Positions 12,501 through 23,605 of a stretch of 64,000 bases of DNA are shown here, one piece after another. Location of the stretch: the NCBI GenBank assembly GCA_963995525.1, contig OZ023208.1, forward strand, positions 19,859,699-19,923,698, read 5' to 3'. Numbering within the stretch: the first letter of the stretch is position 1; the number at the start of each line of letters is the position of its first letter. The notes under the pieces were generated by a model, which made no database searches, had not been told where the DNA came from, and worked only from the letters and a program-made list of their open reading frames with translations. Made by a program: the position numbers and the translations under genes. Source of the DNA: Escarpia spicata (Eukaryota; Annelida; Polychaeta; Sabellida; Siboglinidae).

Positions 12501-14633
12501 GTAATACCATCGTCATCATCCTTGCTGTTCGTAAACACTTGTTGTATTGTCACCGATGATTCGTTAAGATGAAACTGAGATGTTGGGACTTCAGGTCGGT
12601 GCGTAACTTCTTCAGAACTGGATTCACCCGAATTATCTGTAATCGACGTATTCGCTCGGTTCGGTGTTTGAAAATCCTCGAAATCTGACGACATCGTATT
12701 TTGAATCGTGTGGCTAGTTGCATGATTAGAATCTGTAGAAGATGCGTTGCCAACAACCGAATCATTCGTGTTTTTAAAATCAAACGACGTTCTGTTTGAA
12801 TCAGATAAATGCATTGCATTGTCTGTGCTATTTTCGAGGCGCGATGTATTTGTTTGCGTTTCAAATAGAACGTATTCCCCAGAGCCTAATTGTGGTATGT
12901 CGTCAAGAGTATCTGTTGACGTTTTGTTGCTAGAAGCAACGCTGGTCCCATTGAAATATTCTCTCTCATTGTTTGTGTGTCCAGTCCACGTAGCATTAGA
13001 CGGCGGCGCTGCACTGGTTGGCGCTAAAGTCCACCCGAAGCCATTTTGATGAGATGTTATCTGACTTTGAACAGTCAGAGGTGATGCCGTGTTCTGTTCT
13101 GTTGTATTATCGCGATTGGTTAACGTTCGGTTTACACCAGGCAACGTTCGGTTGTTGTCTGTGGGATATTCGGTTGGACTATATGTTGAAGTTGAGTGAA
13201 TGTTCTGCAAAATTTGTTCCGGTTCTGTTGTGACGTTCATAACGTTATCATAATTTCCATCGGCGTTAGCAGTTATGTTTTGCATGAAAATAGTAGTGTC
13301 GTCATTCACTGCCGTTTCTGTAGTTCTGAAGTAATCTGTTGAGGTATCGTTATGCAACAGAAGCGTTCGGTTTACTGTCGTATCGATTGTATATTCTGTC
13401 GCGGTATGGTTTTCCAACTGAGACGTTCTGTTTCTGTCAGTATCTATTGTCGTATCCCTGTGGTCAGACGGCGGAATCGTCGTCGTTTGTAAATGTGTTG
13501 TATCTTCGTTTAGCTGATCAGACGTCGGAATTGTCGTAGTTTGTAAATGTGTTGTATGTTCGTTTAGCTGATCAGACGACGGCATTGTCGTCGTTTGCAA
13601 AGGTATTGTGTCTTGCTCTGTCTGGACCGTCGTGTCCACGTGTTCTGTGTTGTGGCCTGACTCTGTGGTTGCCTCCTGTCCAGTTGTCTCTTGGTGTCCA
13701 GTGGTGTAGTCTGTTGTGAACGAAGGTCGTGTAGCCTCGGAACCTCCCGTCTCAGTCCGATCTAACAAAGTTGTGATATCTCCTTCTGGTGTCGTCGTTA
13801 TGTGATCTGAGCAAGAGGGACAATTCAGTTATTTGTTAACAACCCTTTAATGAGAAAATGTATGATAATTTTATAATATTGTGTAGTAACAAACTACCAC
13901 GCGTACATAAACGTAATATACTAACAACCACAATTACGGAATAGCAGCAAGACAGATATTGTTGTCTAAGATTATCGTTGAATTTATGTATTAACTATAT
14001 TATCATTTCTGATTGTATTATGATACCATGCATGGCAACCATGACATGTGTGCCGATTTTTACGTGAGATATTTGGAAATCACTAAAATACCATTGGAAC
14101 AGATATATTAGATTCACTGTATAAAGCAACTACGCCATTTTAGAAAATCGCTGTTACTGCAGTTATAGGGGAAATCTGCGATGGTCGTCTAGCTGAAATG
14201 TTTCCTTTGACATGCTCTACAAGCCTTCCAAGCGTCACGATAGTTCCATTTTATTAAAGACATAATTCCACCCAAACTATTCACATATCCGGGGAGCTGT
14301 ATATCGTGAAATTATTGGTAACGACGAGGATGCCCTACGTATATCACCCAGGCACCACGTGACACCCGGATACCCAGGCGGAACTGACACGTAAACATCC
14401 GGGCGGCATGAACACCCAGATACAAAGGCGCATGCGTAGGCCCTCACCCTGACACGGGACATCCGGTTTACACGTCCCGAGCAGGGCAGCATCGCCGCTG
14501 CAGCCGCGCAGGACGTTGTTGTCGGCCGGTCCTAAACACTTCCGGTAGCGCACTCGTTTGCCTTCGTTGCCACGCTCGGAGCACGTGAGACTGCATGGAG
14601 ACCAAGCGCCCCAAGCGGACCAGTATGACGTCT
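3264..14633 (-). CDS. TSP1 / mucin-like / Ig-Ig extracellular protein (partial gene)
   Basis: Four exons join in consistent phase: 14448-14633, 11463-13806, 4258-4451 and 3264-3545. Domain order is one thrombospondin type-1 repeat, about 780 residues rich in Ser/Thr with many N-glycosylation sequons, then two I-set-like Ig domains. The first Ig is split by an intron right at its core Trp. No signal peptide or membrane segment is in the window; the 5' end lies above 14633 and the 3' end would lie below 3264, where the sequence turns into an inverted copy. TSP1 plus Ig resembles ADAMTS-like and papilin-type matrix proteins in general terms, but the long mucin segment is not something I recognise. 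A secreted or surface role is inference. The 7-kb second intron contains other genes and repeats. Confidence 0.75.
3625..3795 (+). repeat. dispersed repeat (same family as 63345-63530)
   Basis: Shares the order CACCTCGGTAATACAGCCA, then AATTAAGGTCACC, and near the end GTGTGACCTTA with GAGGTCC, with the copy at 63345-63530. It is non-coding. Confidence 0.5.
4258..4451 (-). CDS. exon: C-terminal half of first Ig domain
   Basis: An acceptor after gtcgtacag supplies the G that completes the TGG (Trp) codon begun in the mucin exon. The donor is tcaa|gtgagt, a strong consensus. The exon reads SFEDRPLVFRKKEG, then RRQHIGKYTCTAK, giving the second Ig cysteine, and ends with a short linker. 194 nt; ends in phase 1, matching the next exon. 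Confidence 0.75.
4582..4664. repeat. imperfect hairpin, arms about 35 nt
   Basis: Arms 4582-4616 and 4630-4664 are inverted copies with about seven mismatches around a 13-nt loop; both carry the core ACCCGAATTTT or its complement. It lies between the mucin and Ig exons and may be a small foldback element. Confidence 0.6.
4856..5062 (+). repeat. dispersed repeat, inverted copy at 46727-46937
   Basis: Shares with 46727-46937 (reverse strand) long tracts such as CAAGGCATTAGCTAAAATCC and GGTATCGTGACGTCA at the same spacing. It ends in a CRE-like TGACGTCA just upstream of the acidic ORF at 5131, so this repeat supplies the upstream region of that ORF. Confidence 0.7.
5131..5315 (+). CDS. first exon of an acidic, P2X7-like protein (tentative)
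   Basis: The ATG at 5131 has A at -3 and G at +4. The exon reads MASGSFAEFQVKSYDFEPL, an acidic Ser/Asp stretch (SDGSEEDDAESD), then NTGWY and a donor tattg|gtaagc. The layout (short aromatic FEP motif, acidic run, then N-T-x-W before a Cys-rich domain) resembles predicted invertebrate proteins annotated as P2X purinoceptor 7-like. The next exon is not located, although a Cys codon (TG|C or TG|T) would be expected at the junction. It could be transposon-associated because its upstream DNA is repetitive. Confidence 0.4.
5320..6200. other. no gene seen
   Basis: AT-rich intronic or intergenic DNA with short repeated phrases around 5800-5930 (AGGGGTT, GGACATAG). No supported ORF. Confidence 0.6.
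6998..7410. repeat. degenerate inverted repeat with GGGCAAATGA-like motifs
   Basis: Around 7005-7075 and 7290-7410 are inverted, partly matching segments (CCAGCTTCCAAGTGTGAA against TTCACACTTGGTAGCTGG). Related GGGCAAATGA words occur at 26730-26790. It is probably a short non-autonomous element in the THAP intron. Confidence 0.4.
8273..8540. repeat. tandem repeat, unit about 78 bp
   Basis: About three and a half copies of a unit containing AATTCTATAGTAACAAATGT, then TACTTGTGTGTTACAATAG and a GAAAGCTGC block. The second copy has an extra partial unit of about 41 bp. Non-coding, inside the THAP intron. Confidence 0.9.
9915..10448 (-). CDS. exon 1 of THAP gene (THAP zinc finger)
   Basis: The intact 178-codon exon from ATG to the donor carries all C2CH ligands and AVPTIF. 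The DNA is much more GC-rich than the surrounding intron, consistent with a CpG-containing first exon. Confidence 0.85.
10789..10989. repeat. about 200-bp foldback element (near-perfect hairpin)
   Basis: Arms 10789-10888 and 10900-10989 are reverse complements over roughly 80-90 bp with few differences, separated by an approximately 11-nt loop (tggagcatttt). Both include GTCATCGGTAG or its complement. It looks like a foldback MITE. A TA-rich microsatellite (about 11000-11045) follows immediately. Confidence 0.85.
11463..13806 (-). CDS. exon: mucin-like domain and start of first Ig
   Basis: A 2344-nt single exon, acceptor gctcag|at and donor cacgtg|gtatgt. It opens DHITTTPEGDITTLL and continues for about 740 residues rich in Thr, Ser, Asn and Asp, with many N-x-T/S sequons and few hydrophobic residues. 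Three tandem units of about 22 residues (THLQTTTIPxSDQLNE pattern) sit near the start. It ends in the first half of an Ig domain (SFQLGHSVIFECV, then VVTW). A long open frame of this composition with matching phases at both ends supports a real exon. Confidence 0.85.
14448..14633 (-). CDS. exon: thrombospondin type-1 repeat
   Basis: A 186-nt exon, acceptor gttgcag|ag and donor cagg|gtgagg, phase 1 in and out, as usual for TSP1 modules. It encodes SYWSAWGAWSPCSLTC with the W-x2-W-x2-W ladder, then RVRYRKC and a C-terminal DVPCQ. Six cysteines are present, fitting the three disulphides of the fold. Confidence 0.85.
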
Positions 14634-14699
14634 CTGCAACAGACACCAGCATACGTGACACCCCGGACAACCGGCATATCTCTCATGTGGCATATATAC

Positions 14700-16390
14700 C
14701 ACGACATAGGCCTATACACAGGTCTATGTACAGTCGACTGCAGCTTTTTGGGACTCTTCTTTAAGCTAGGTACATCCGCTTAATAGGAATAACTTTTAAA
14801 TATCCGCTTTGGTTTGCGATGGTTTGTGTACGCATGGCCGTAACGAACATCAGATATAAGGAAGAGTTTGACTATGTCCTAACGTTCCACTGTAATTGGC
14901 TCATGTCCCCACAGGACATATGTCTCTAAGTTGTTGGATTGCTTTCGGTTACATGTATGATGCATTTTCATCATTGGTGGGCTGAGCAGGAACTTCAGCA
15001 ACACTCCGGCGCTGTCGTCGGATCATGACATCGGAAGACGGGGGAAGGGGGTACTGTACAATAGTTTCACTGTTTGATGTTAAACAGTGATTAAGCTCTC
15101 CAAAAACCTCAAATTGCACCCTCTCAGGCTCGCGAAAACCCACCTTCAGGCTCTCCAAAAAACCTCCGTTTGGACACCCTTGAGGCTCACCAAAATATAC
15201 CTTAAAGTTCAACAAACAACAAAATGTACACCCCCTTGAGTCTCGCCAAAATAAAACACATCCACCCTCTCAAACAACTTAAGCTGCACTAAAAATTAAG
15301 GCATCCTTCCCTAAATATTGGGCCTAATCCTAACTACAGCCCATCGCCGGCTCTCCAAAACACTAAATTACACCAAAATTTGCGGCCCGACCAAAAGTAC
15401 TGGGGGGCTCAGCCCTCCAACCACCACCCGCTGCTCCGGCGCCTATGAGTATCTGTTAGCTAATTACTGAAATGCCCGATTAACCGAAAAGGGAGAACTA
15501 GAGCTAGATCTAGGTTTGTCATGAAGTGTCCAGCCTGCTTGAACGTCGCTGACGTCTACGCTAAATAGGTTAGACACTACGTCCAAATATGGAAACGTAA
15601 AGAAACGATATATCAATAACGTATTTATACCAACAAATTACATATTGTTCATTTTGAATTATTTTCTGCCAAAAGATTACATTAAACATGATTTATAGTG
15701 AAACGCAATTAGAACCAGATAATGGCTTCACGGTATGTTTCGACATCGAGTCAATTATATTGTTCACACGTTTCAGAGAAACGACTTATCTATATATGTG
15801 AATCAAGTCTACGAGTTTATCCTTTGCCTCGCTGTCACATCCTTTCTATTTCATTTCCCGCGTCCACCGTTTCCTGATTTGTTATACTGGTTGGCTTTGT
15901 TTTACTGCATCCACAGAGGTGTGCAACATAGCTCAAACTTGGCAAACAATCCACTTTAGCTTGGTTAAAGCGTTCTTCACCTTGCATGATCGTTTTTTAT
16001 ATGGACACTATTCCTCATTTGACACGGCATGGAATTTGGGCATCCGCAGTAAAATATAATCGGGGTATACTACTCCTATATACATTATTTTATTGATGGT
16101 GGATAACTGAACATCAATTTGCGGCCATCTTGGAAATTACAGCCATTTTGGATTTCCAGTTGACCAAATAGTTCATAGTGACATCAATGTAATCACCTAC
16201 ATTACACATTTATCTCATATTCACTTGATCAGTTCCCTCTTAAATACGGGGTCATATTGACAGAATATATTGGTCTGAACAGCCATTTTTGTTTTACGCA
16301 AATTCCATATTTCCCCCACGTAATTTTTTAACTTTTGATATGTTGTTCGGCATGTAATGGGGTTTGATCACCGCAACAATTGCTTCTGTT
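14700..16390. other. no gene seen; degenerate CTCCAAAA repeats
   Basis: Mostly unique AT-rich sequence. Between about 15095 and 15360 a loose repeat of roughly 40-50 bp recurs (GGCTC[TG]CCAAAA preceded by CCTC). No ORF with recognisable domains. Confidence 0.5.
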
Positions 16391-16399
16391 ACAGGCGAT

Positions 16400-16680
16400 T
16401 TATTTGTTTTGCCTAGGCTGACTGGAACACCAATGAATATCTAGGATATTCGTACTTTGCTGGCAGCACTGCCCGCCGTGGCCGTTGTTGCAGCAACACT
16501 TGCGAAGCCAGATCGACCAGGTACCGTAAAAGCAAATCTTGTTGCAATACTCCGACTGCCGGCTGTATGACTCGCTCTGGGAACACCGTCGGAATTTGTC
16601 CTTCCACCAAGTCCAACCACACAAATCCCGTACTCGGCGTCGCATCCCGCCGCCACACGTCCTGGGACCAAGGCAACGAC
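16400..16680 (-). CDS. possible Cys-rich TSP1-like exon
   Basis: After a consensus-like acceptor (ttggtcccag) one frame reads RTCGGGMRRRVRDLC, then KFRRCSQSESYSRQSEYC and later a run of cysteines near CCCNNGHGGQCC. TCGGGMRRRVR is the centre of a TSP1 repeat, and the position just upstream of the TSP1 exon at 14448-14633 on the same strand makes it a candidate earlier exon. The donor is weak (caaa|gtacga), so the 3' limit is uncertain. It may be a decayed module. Confidence 0.4.
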
Positions 16681-16780
16681 GGTTTTAATACGGGTGACAT
16701 AATTTGTTTATCGGTCATTACATACAGTTCACTGTTATAACATTCTGTTTTGTTTGTGCAGGAAAAGCATTGTCAATGGA

Positions 16781-16856
16781 AGTGTGTGTGTGTGTGTGTG
16801 TGCGTGTGCGTGTGCGTGCGTAAGCGTGCGTGCGTACGTGTGTGAACGTGCGTGTG

Positions 16857-16911
<55 letters not shown>

Positions 16912-16912
16912 A
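16781..16912. repeat. (GT)n / (GCGT)n microsatellite
   Basis: GT dinucleotides grade into about 13 copies of GCGT. Confidence 0.95.
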
Positions 16913-17054
16913 TAGAAGCTATATTAACATTATATAGGGGTTTTCCTTCTAGCATAACTATGCTGTGTTATAGTGGCGGTAATGTTGAATTTACGCGACA
17001 TGCACCTACGGTACTCGAACGCTACTAGTCCTGTTCAGCATCGGGTATACACAT

Positions 17055-18045
17055 TTCCATCCTTCTCCCCGGGTACTTACCGACTACAAATGGACCATCC
17101 TTCTCCGCGGGTACTCACTGACTACAGGTGGACCATGCTTTTCCCGGGTACTCACCTACTGCAGCTGGACCATCCTCCTCCTGGGTACTCACCGACTACA
17201 GGTAAACCATCCTTCTCCCCGGGTACTCACCGACTACAGGTGGACCATCTTTCTCCCCGGGTACTCACCGACTACAAGTGGACCGTCCTTCTCAGTGGGT
17301 ACTCACTGACTACAGGTGGACCATCCTTCTCCCCGGGTACTCACCGACTGCAGTTGGACCATCCTTCTCCCCGGGTACTCACCGACTACAATTGTGGACC
17401 ATACTTCTCCACGGGTCCTCACTGACTACAGGTAAACCATCCTTCTCCCCGGGTACTCACCGACTACAGGTGGACCATCTTTCTCCCCGGGTACTCACCG
17501 ACTACAAGTGGACCATCCTTCTCAGCGGGTACTCACTGACTACAGGTGGACCATCCTTCTCCTCGGGTACTCACCGACTACAGGTGGACCCTACTTCTTA
17601 TCGGGTACTCAATGACTACAGGTGGACCATCCTTCTCATCGGGTAGACTACAGGTGGACCATCCTTCTCCCTGGGTACTCACCGACTACAGGTGGACCAT
17701 CCTTCTCCCCTGGTACTCACCTGCTACAGGTGGACCATCCTTCTCATCGGGTACTCACTGACTACAGGTGGACCATCCTTCTCCCCGGGTACTCACCGAG
17801 TACAGTTGGACCATCCTTCTCACCGGTACTCACCGACTACAGGTGGACCATCCTTCTCCCCGGGTACTCACCTACTCCAAGTGGACCATCCTTATCATCG
17901 GATACTCACCGACTACAGGTGGACCATACTTATCATCGGGTACTCACCGACTACATGTGGACCATCCTTCTTCCCGGGTACTCACCGACTGCAGTTGGAC
18001 CATCCTTCTCCCCGGGTACTCACCGACTACAGGTGGACCATCCTT
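17055..18045. repeat. 38-bp minisatellite, about 26 copies
   Basis: The unit has GGTGGACCATCCTTCTCC, then GGGTACTCAC and CGACTACA. Copies vary at a few sites and some are shortened. Because 38 is not a multiple of three and the unit lacks stops, all three forward frames stay open for long stretches; this is a repeat artefact, not evidence of coding. Confidence 0.95.
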
Positions 18046-18473
18046 GCCACTGCTGCCAGGTGCACAACACGCACCCGTTTAGCCTCGACACATTAGCGAC
18101 TTCGAGCAACGCGACGAGACCGACGACAGACCACAAGTGCATGGCTCGCTCGTGTTTTGTTTTCTCTCGCTCCTACTGATAATGCATCGAGTAAACTGGC
18201 GATATGCCGAGCCGCACTGTCCGTGTCAACTCAAAGTTCTCTTATTTGCCCGAGTGTCACATTACACAGTTTGACGACAGCAGAGGCTCCAGAGAGGGAG
18301 GCTTGTGGGGGCCTCTTGATGAGCACAACTGACGCACTGTCGCTGTCTGTACTCCTAATTAGGCGACAGTTTACAACGGGTATGCATCGGGTGTGCTTTG
18401 TCTTATCTGCGCCAATGTGTAAGGTCGCATAGAGTGACTTCAGTTCCATCCGTTCATAGAATAGTGTTGAACA

Positions 18474-18475
18474 CA

Positions 18476-18507
<32 letters not shown>

Positions 18508-18805
18508 CATACACACACCACTCGTACGCACGCTATGCGCACACGCACGCACACACACACGCGCGCGCGCATACACACATACATACACGCGCGCGCACCC
18601 TTGCAGGCACCTACTTGCAGCGTACGGGAGCGTACGCGCATGTGTGTGCATGTGTATGTGCGTGCTTGTGTGTGTATGTGTTTGTTAGTGTGCGTGTGTG
18701 GGTATGTTTGCGTGTGTGTGGGCGTGCGTGTGTGTATGTGTGTAGGTGCGTGTGTGTGTGTGTGTGCGCGCGCTCGTGCGCGCGTGTGTGTTTGTGTGTA
18801 TATGG
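18474..18805. repeat. compound (CA)/(GCAC)/(TG) microsatellite
   Basis: A CA/GCAC-rich half followed by a TG/GCGTG-rich half makes an overall inverted-repeat-like structure with a short unique centre near 18600-18630. Confidence 0.95.
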
Positions 18806-19365
18806 ATGCATTTATAAAAAAATACATTATTGTCATTATTATAAAAATGCTTCATTTTTCATTGGCAAAGATACGTAACTGATGGCATCATCTTCCACGC
18901 CCTCGCGTCTAATTAGATGTGGATGACCCCGTTTCGCCTTATCTTTCGGCGTGGTCGGAGCGCGGGATCAGCTTTCTTCGTTACGAGCATTATCAGCGAA
19001 AAACAATGCTGGTTTTGTATGTCAAAGTTGCCATCAGCTTTTCGGAGAACAACTATTAATTTCCATTAAACACCATTCAATTGTATTACTTTGATGAGTC
19101 AATATGCGCCGTGACCTTCGTGCACTAGCTAGCGCTTGGGTGTATACAGAGCTGACACGAGCAGGTGTCACAAAAGTACACGGAAACGAGTGTGCTGCAC
19201 GTAACTCACCTGTAGCTAGCTGCTACGTATGTAACTCCTAAATACAGACTATGCGTTATAGTAGAACGTTACCACAGAGGGGATTGGCGTACTTGTGGCC
19301 GACAGAGATGTTGTGCTAGTAGCACGTCATCTCCTACCTGGCAATAGCCTGTGGTGGATATATGT

Positions 19366-19510
19366 GTACAAATAGTCTGCGCATTATTCGATGTGTGGCT
19401 GAATGCTTCCAGAGAAATCGACATGGTTTTCGATTGAACATGTCTGGGAGTAAAGTGTAAAGAGTTTTGACTAGTCCTAAAGGTTGGATACTGCGTGATG
19501 TAAGAACTAG
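19366..19510. repeat. dispersed repeat, second copy at 28240-28400
   Basis: Shares GTGTGGCTGAAT, GGGAGTAAAGT and GGATACT in the same order and spacing with 28240-28400. Non-coding. Confidence 0.5.
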
Positions 19511-19519
19511 CTGTTAGTT

Positions 19520-19735
19520 TATTATATTCATTCTTTAATACATTCATTCTTAATTACATTCATTCTTTACTACATTCATTATTTACTGCATTTATTCTTT
19601 ACTGCATTCATTCTTTATTACAATCATTCTTTATCACATTAATTCTTTACCACATTCATTCTTTACCACATTCATTCTTTACCACATTCATTCTTTACCA
19701 CATTCATTCTTTACTGCATTCATTCGTTACTACAT
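19520..19735. repeat. minisatellite, CATTCATTCTTTAC-like units
   Basis: About 15 units of 13-16 bp with the core CATTCATTCTTTA. Confidence 0.9.
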
Positions 19736-19954
19736 TCTGACCGACAACACATATAAACATGGGACAGCGCAAATTATTATTGTTCATTATTCCTCACTAA
19801 CAACATCTGAATTGCTCACGTTTCTAATTGAAAACATAATTTTCTGTTATGGCAATGCACGTTCTATTATTCACTTTACGAGTGTTAGGGTAATAAATCT
19901 ACAGTCATATGTAATGGTTAAAACGTCCGTTTAGTTTAGTGGGTTACACATCGC

Positions 19955-20090
19955 GTGTAGAGGTTAACACATCCATGTATGGTGGTTAACACATACATGT
20001 GTGTTGGTTAACACACCCGCATGATGTGGGTAACACATCCTCGTGTAGTGGTTAACACATCCATGTGTGGTGCTTAACACATCCAATATA
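19955..20090. repeat. minisatellite, GGTTAACACATCCATGTGT-like units
   Basis: Six to seven degenerate units of about 20-22 bp, each with a GTTAACACA core. GTTAAC is itself palindromic. Confidence 0.85.
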
Positions 20091-20251
20091 TTTTCGTAGA
20101 TGCTTAATAAGTGTGTTTCGTGGTACCCTAAACCACGCCTGAATAACAAATAAATCACACTATTTAAAACTCCATATGAAAACAAAATATTAACAAAATG
20201 GTGACGCTGCCTATTCTTCTACAAACTAGACAGGCCTACCACCTGAAGAGA

Positions 20252-20676
<425 letters not shown>

Positions 20677-21609
20677 GGAGACGATATCTTAGGTTCTTGG
20701 TGTGATTCGTCGTTGGGAATTCGGATATCGTTCCATCAATTGCTGCTGAAAAGTAGACTACCAACAGTTTTTTCTCTGGCTCATGCAGTGCTGAAAATCG
20801 GTACTTTTATCGTTTATGAAAACACGAGGTTGCCATTCTACTTTCAAAACCTTATAACTTAGCAGTCTAACAGATTCTCTTGGAAGCAGCTTTGTCATCT
20901 TCATAATGTTTGCGACAACTGTGACAACGTCATGCTGAGCGGTAAACGAACTTGCAAAGAAAAAGCCGGCAAATGGACCACTCCCTGGAGACGGTCTGTG
21001 TGTTGTTCAGCACACAGACACACGCCGCGTTGGCACTTTTGATAGCCGCATCGCCTTCGCAAATTATCTAGTGAACTTGAAATGTAGAAAGTTATAGTCC
21101 TTGGCGTGAATTTTGAAGGGCAATAACTTTATGTTGCAACTTACACTGCTTCGTACACGTTGCTAATCAGTTTTGTTTTCCCCGAAGCAGCATATTCATC
21201 GTATTCAAACTTTGGAAAATCAGTGTCCGAATACAATACTGAACTCGAAACTCGGTATCTTCCAGCTGAGCGAGCTCGCCAATTCCCTGGAGAAAACTCA
21301 CAAAAAGTATCAAAATAACTTATATCTCGATCGCCAGAATCGCTCCTCGGCTTAACCAACGAACACATTGTATGATAGAACATGACCAATTATTGACCAT
21401 TTTAGGCTGGTTTTTTTTACAATTTCTAATTCTGAGCGCGGGTCTCACGGTCCTGGTGTAAACTGAATTTGGCCCGTAGGCCAAGGTTTGGCGAACGCTC
21501 TACTATAATTATGGATGGTCCTCTATATGCCAGTGTTCCGAGTTCGAATAAAAACCCGAGACCAAAATTGAAATGATACGCCTATGCTAATTGTTTTAAT
21601 GGACTGAAA

Positions 21610-22378
21610 GTGATTGGACAGGAGATACATGAATTGAGATATGCCGATGACACAGCGTTAATATCCGATACAAAAGAAGGATTGGATAAACTGATAACTA
21701 CTGTTAAAGAGCACAGCGAGATGAAAGGATTGAAACTAAACGTAAAGAAGACTAAGATTATGGATGTGAAGGGTTGTCGAGAACCATCAGAAGTCACAGT
21801 AGATGGCGAGGGAATAGAACGAGTGGAAAGTTTTGAATATCTGGGGTTACTGATAGAAGCGGATGGAGATGGGACGAAAGAGATTAAGAGGTTGGCAATG
21901 GCAAGTACAAAGTTGACAGAGATGAAGAAGCTGTGGAAAGCAACGAACAAAGATATGAAACTGCGAATTATCCGAATCTGCATATTACCAACGCTGGACT
22001 CTTAATAACAACATTACTAAACGTATAAATGCATTTGAAAACAAGTGTTATAGAAAGATATTACGAGTTTCGTGGACTGAACGTAGAACTAACGAATCCA
22101 TCGCAGATGAGCTTGGTGTTATACCCGGGACTTTATTGAACTTTGTAAAGAAACATAAACTAAGTTATTTCGGCCATGTGAAACGGCATCAGTCTCTAGA
22201 GAGACTAATAATGGATGGAAAAGTGGAAGGCAGCAGAAGCAGAGGAAGACCTAGGAGACAATGGGTGAAGGACATACAGGAATGGATGGGAGCCGACGTC
22301 TGGCGAGTGAGGAGACTGGCAAACGAAAGAGCTGTCTATAGACAATCCATCAAGGCTGCAACGTCCGGAAATCGATAA
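21610..22378 (+). mobile_element. LINE reverse transcriptase fragment (5' truncated, frame-broken)
   Basis: The first frame (21610-22005) begins at the catalytic motif ELRYADDTALIS, continues through LKLNVKKTKIM and FEYLGLLIEADG, and stops after PTLDS. A frame change follows; the second frame reads NAFENKCYRKILRVSWTERR, SYFGHVKRH, RGRPRRQW and WMGADVWRVRRLANER to a stop at 22378. This is the palm and thumb region plus C-terminal tail of an endonuclease/reverse-transcriptase LINE. Loss of the usual Y-G-C/S-E-T/S-W segment at the break, with the frame change, shows it is inactive. Confidence 0.9.
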
Positions 22379-23309
22379 GCAAACCCAAGATGCTACTTTT
22401 GGTGTAAAACACTGGCTATGCATGCCGGAAACGTTAATTGGAGCCGTAGAAGACCGCTAGGATGACGTGCAGTGAGAGTGACCATCCTCAGGGCCAGCAT
22501 AGAAAGGTCGACTTGACGTCAGAGTTTAAAAAGCAGACTACTGCGACTGGCGCTTATTTATAATAAGAGTGACGCCACGTGGTGGAGTATATGGTAACCC
22601 CAAAAGTCAATATTGCCACCTGGTGGCCAATTTGCAAAACGGGTGTATCACTGCTTATATAATTATAGTCTAGCATGCGATATATGTTGCTGTTCCATGT
22701 GTCATCCCATAGAAACTATTTATTTAATGTTTTTAAAAATGTAGGTAATCAACTTCTTAATTAATTGTGCTAATGTACTATGCTCAGAAAATCGTATGTA
22801 CTAAAATGTGATTAATTAGGCTAATCGGTATCCTTTCCAATCAGTATTTTAAAAGGGACGGGTTATCAATCAAACCAATGTTTTCTGTCTGACATCAAAT
22901 CACATTAATTTTATAACAAGCACGTGTCATTTGTTTACCCGAGTCGAGTACTGTTATAAGCTGCACAGTGATTTGGTAATCGTATAAACAAACGCGTTGT
23001 TTCAAAGCTTGCTATTGGACAATGACTGTCAAAGCCTCCCGTTGGCTGTACATTTAAATCCCTCATGCAGGTGCTTCGTGCCCGGTGCGAAATGTTTTAG
23101 TCTTCCAACGTCCGACGCTCATGATATTTATACATCAGAGGTAAGCGCGGTTGTCATATTACATTTGTTATTAAAGACAAGGTACAAATATGTGATTTAT
23201 TCCAGAAATAAGTGCAAGAACCTTGTAGATTACGAGTCGAGGGGACGTTATAAATGTTTTCAAATACTTGAATGGCATATTTACCTGCACGCACACTATG
23301 TTTAACCTG

Positions 23310-23605
23310 GACCTGTATCATGTATGAAGGAACACGGGGACATTCTTTAAAGTTGTACAAAAACAGGAGTAAACGAGAACTAAGGAGACACTTCTTTAGC
23401 GAGAGAGTAATTGATGTATGGAACACATTACCCGAAGCCATTGTCACAGCACCAACTGTCAATGCACTGAAGAACCGACTCGATGTATTATGGTCATATG
23501 GATGCATCAGCCAGTCAAATTTGATTATAAAGCTACATTGGTTAAAGAGCGGTACATAGGCAAATTTGCCTGAAGACCGAAGAGGATATATGTATGTATG
23601 TATAA
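23310..23605 (+). mobile_element. LINE 3' end (C-terminal peptide and ATGT tail)
   Basis: The frame reads TRGHSLKLYKNRSKRELRR, FFSERVIDVWNTLPEA and VNALKNRLD, the usual last segment of a LINE reverse transcriptase protein. A short 3'UTR (TGAAGACCGAAGAGGATA) ends in (TATG)n. It is a 5'-truncated insertion of a family different from the one at 59-61 kb, judging by the tail. Confidence 0.8.

Noticed and set aside
17055..18045. CRISPR-like array
   Set aside because: Units are contiguous with no unique spacers, and the context is an animal genome.
16973..18179. Overlapping proline-rich ORFs in three frames
   Set aside because: Products of the 38-bp minisatellite; no frame is favoured and there is no conserved domain.
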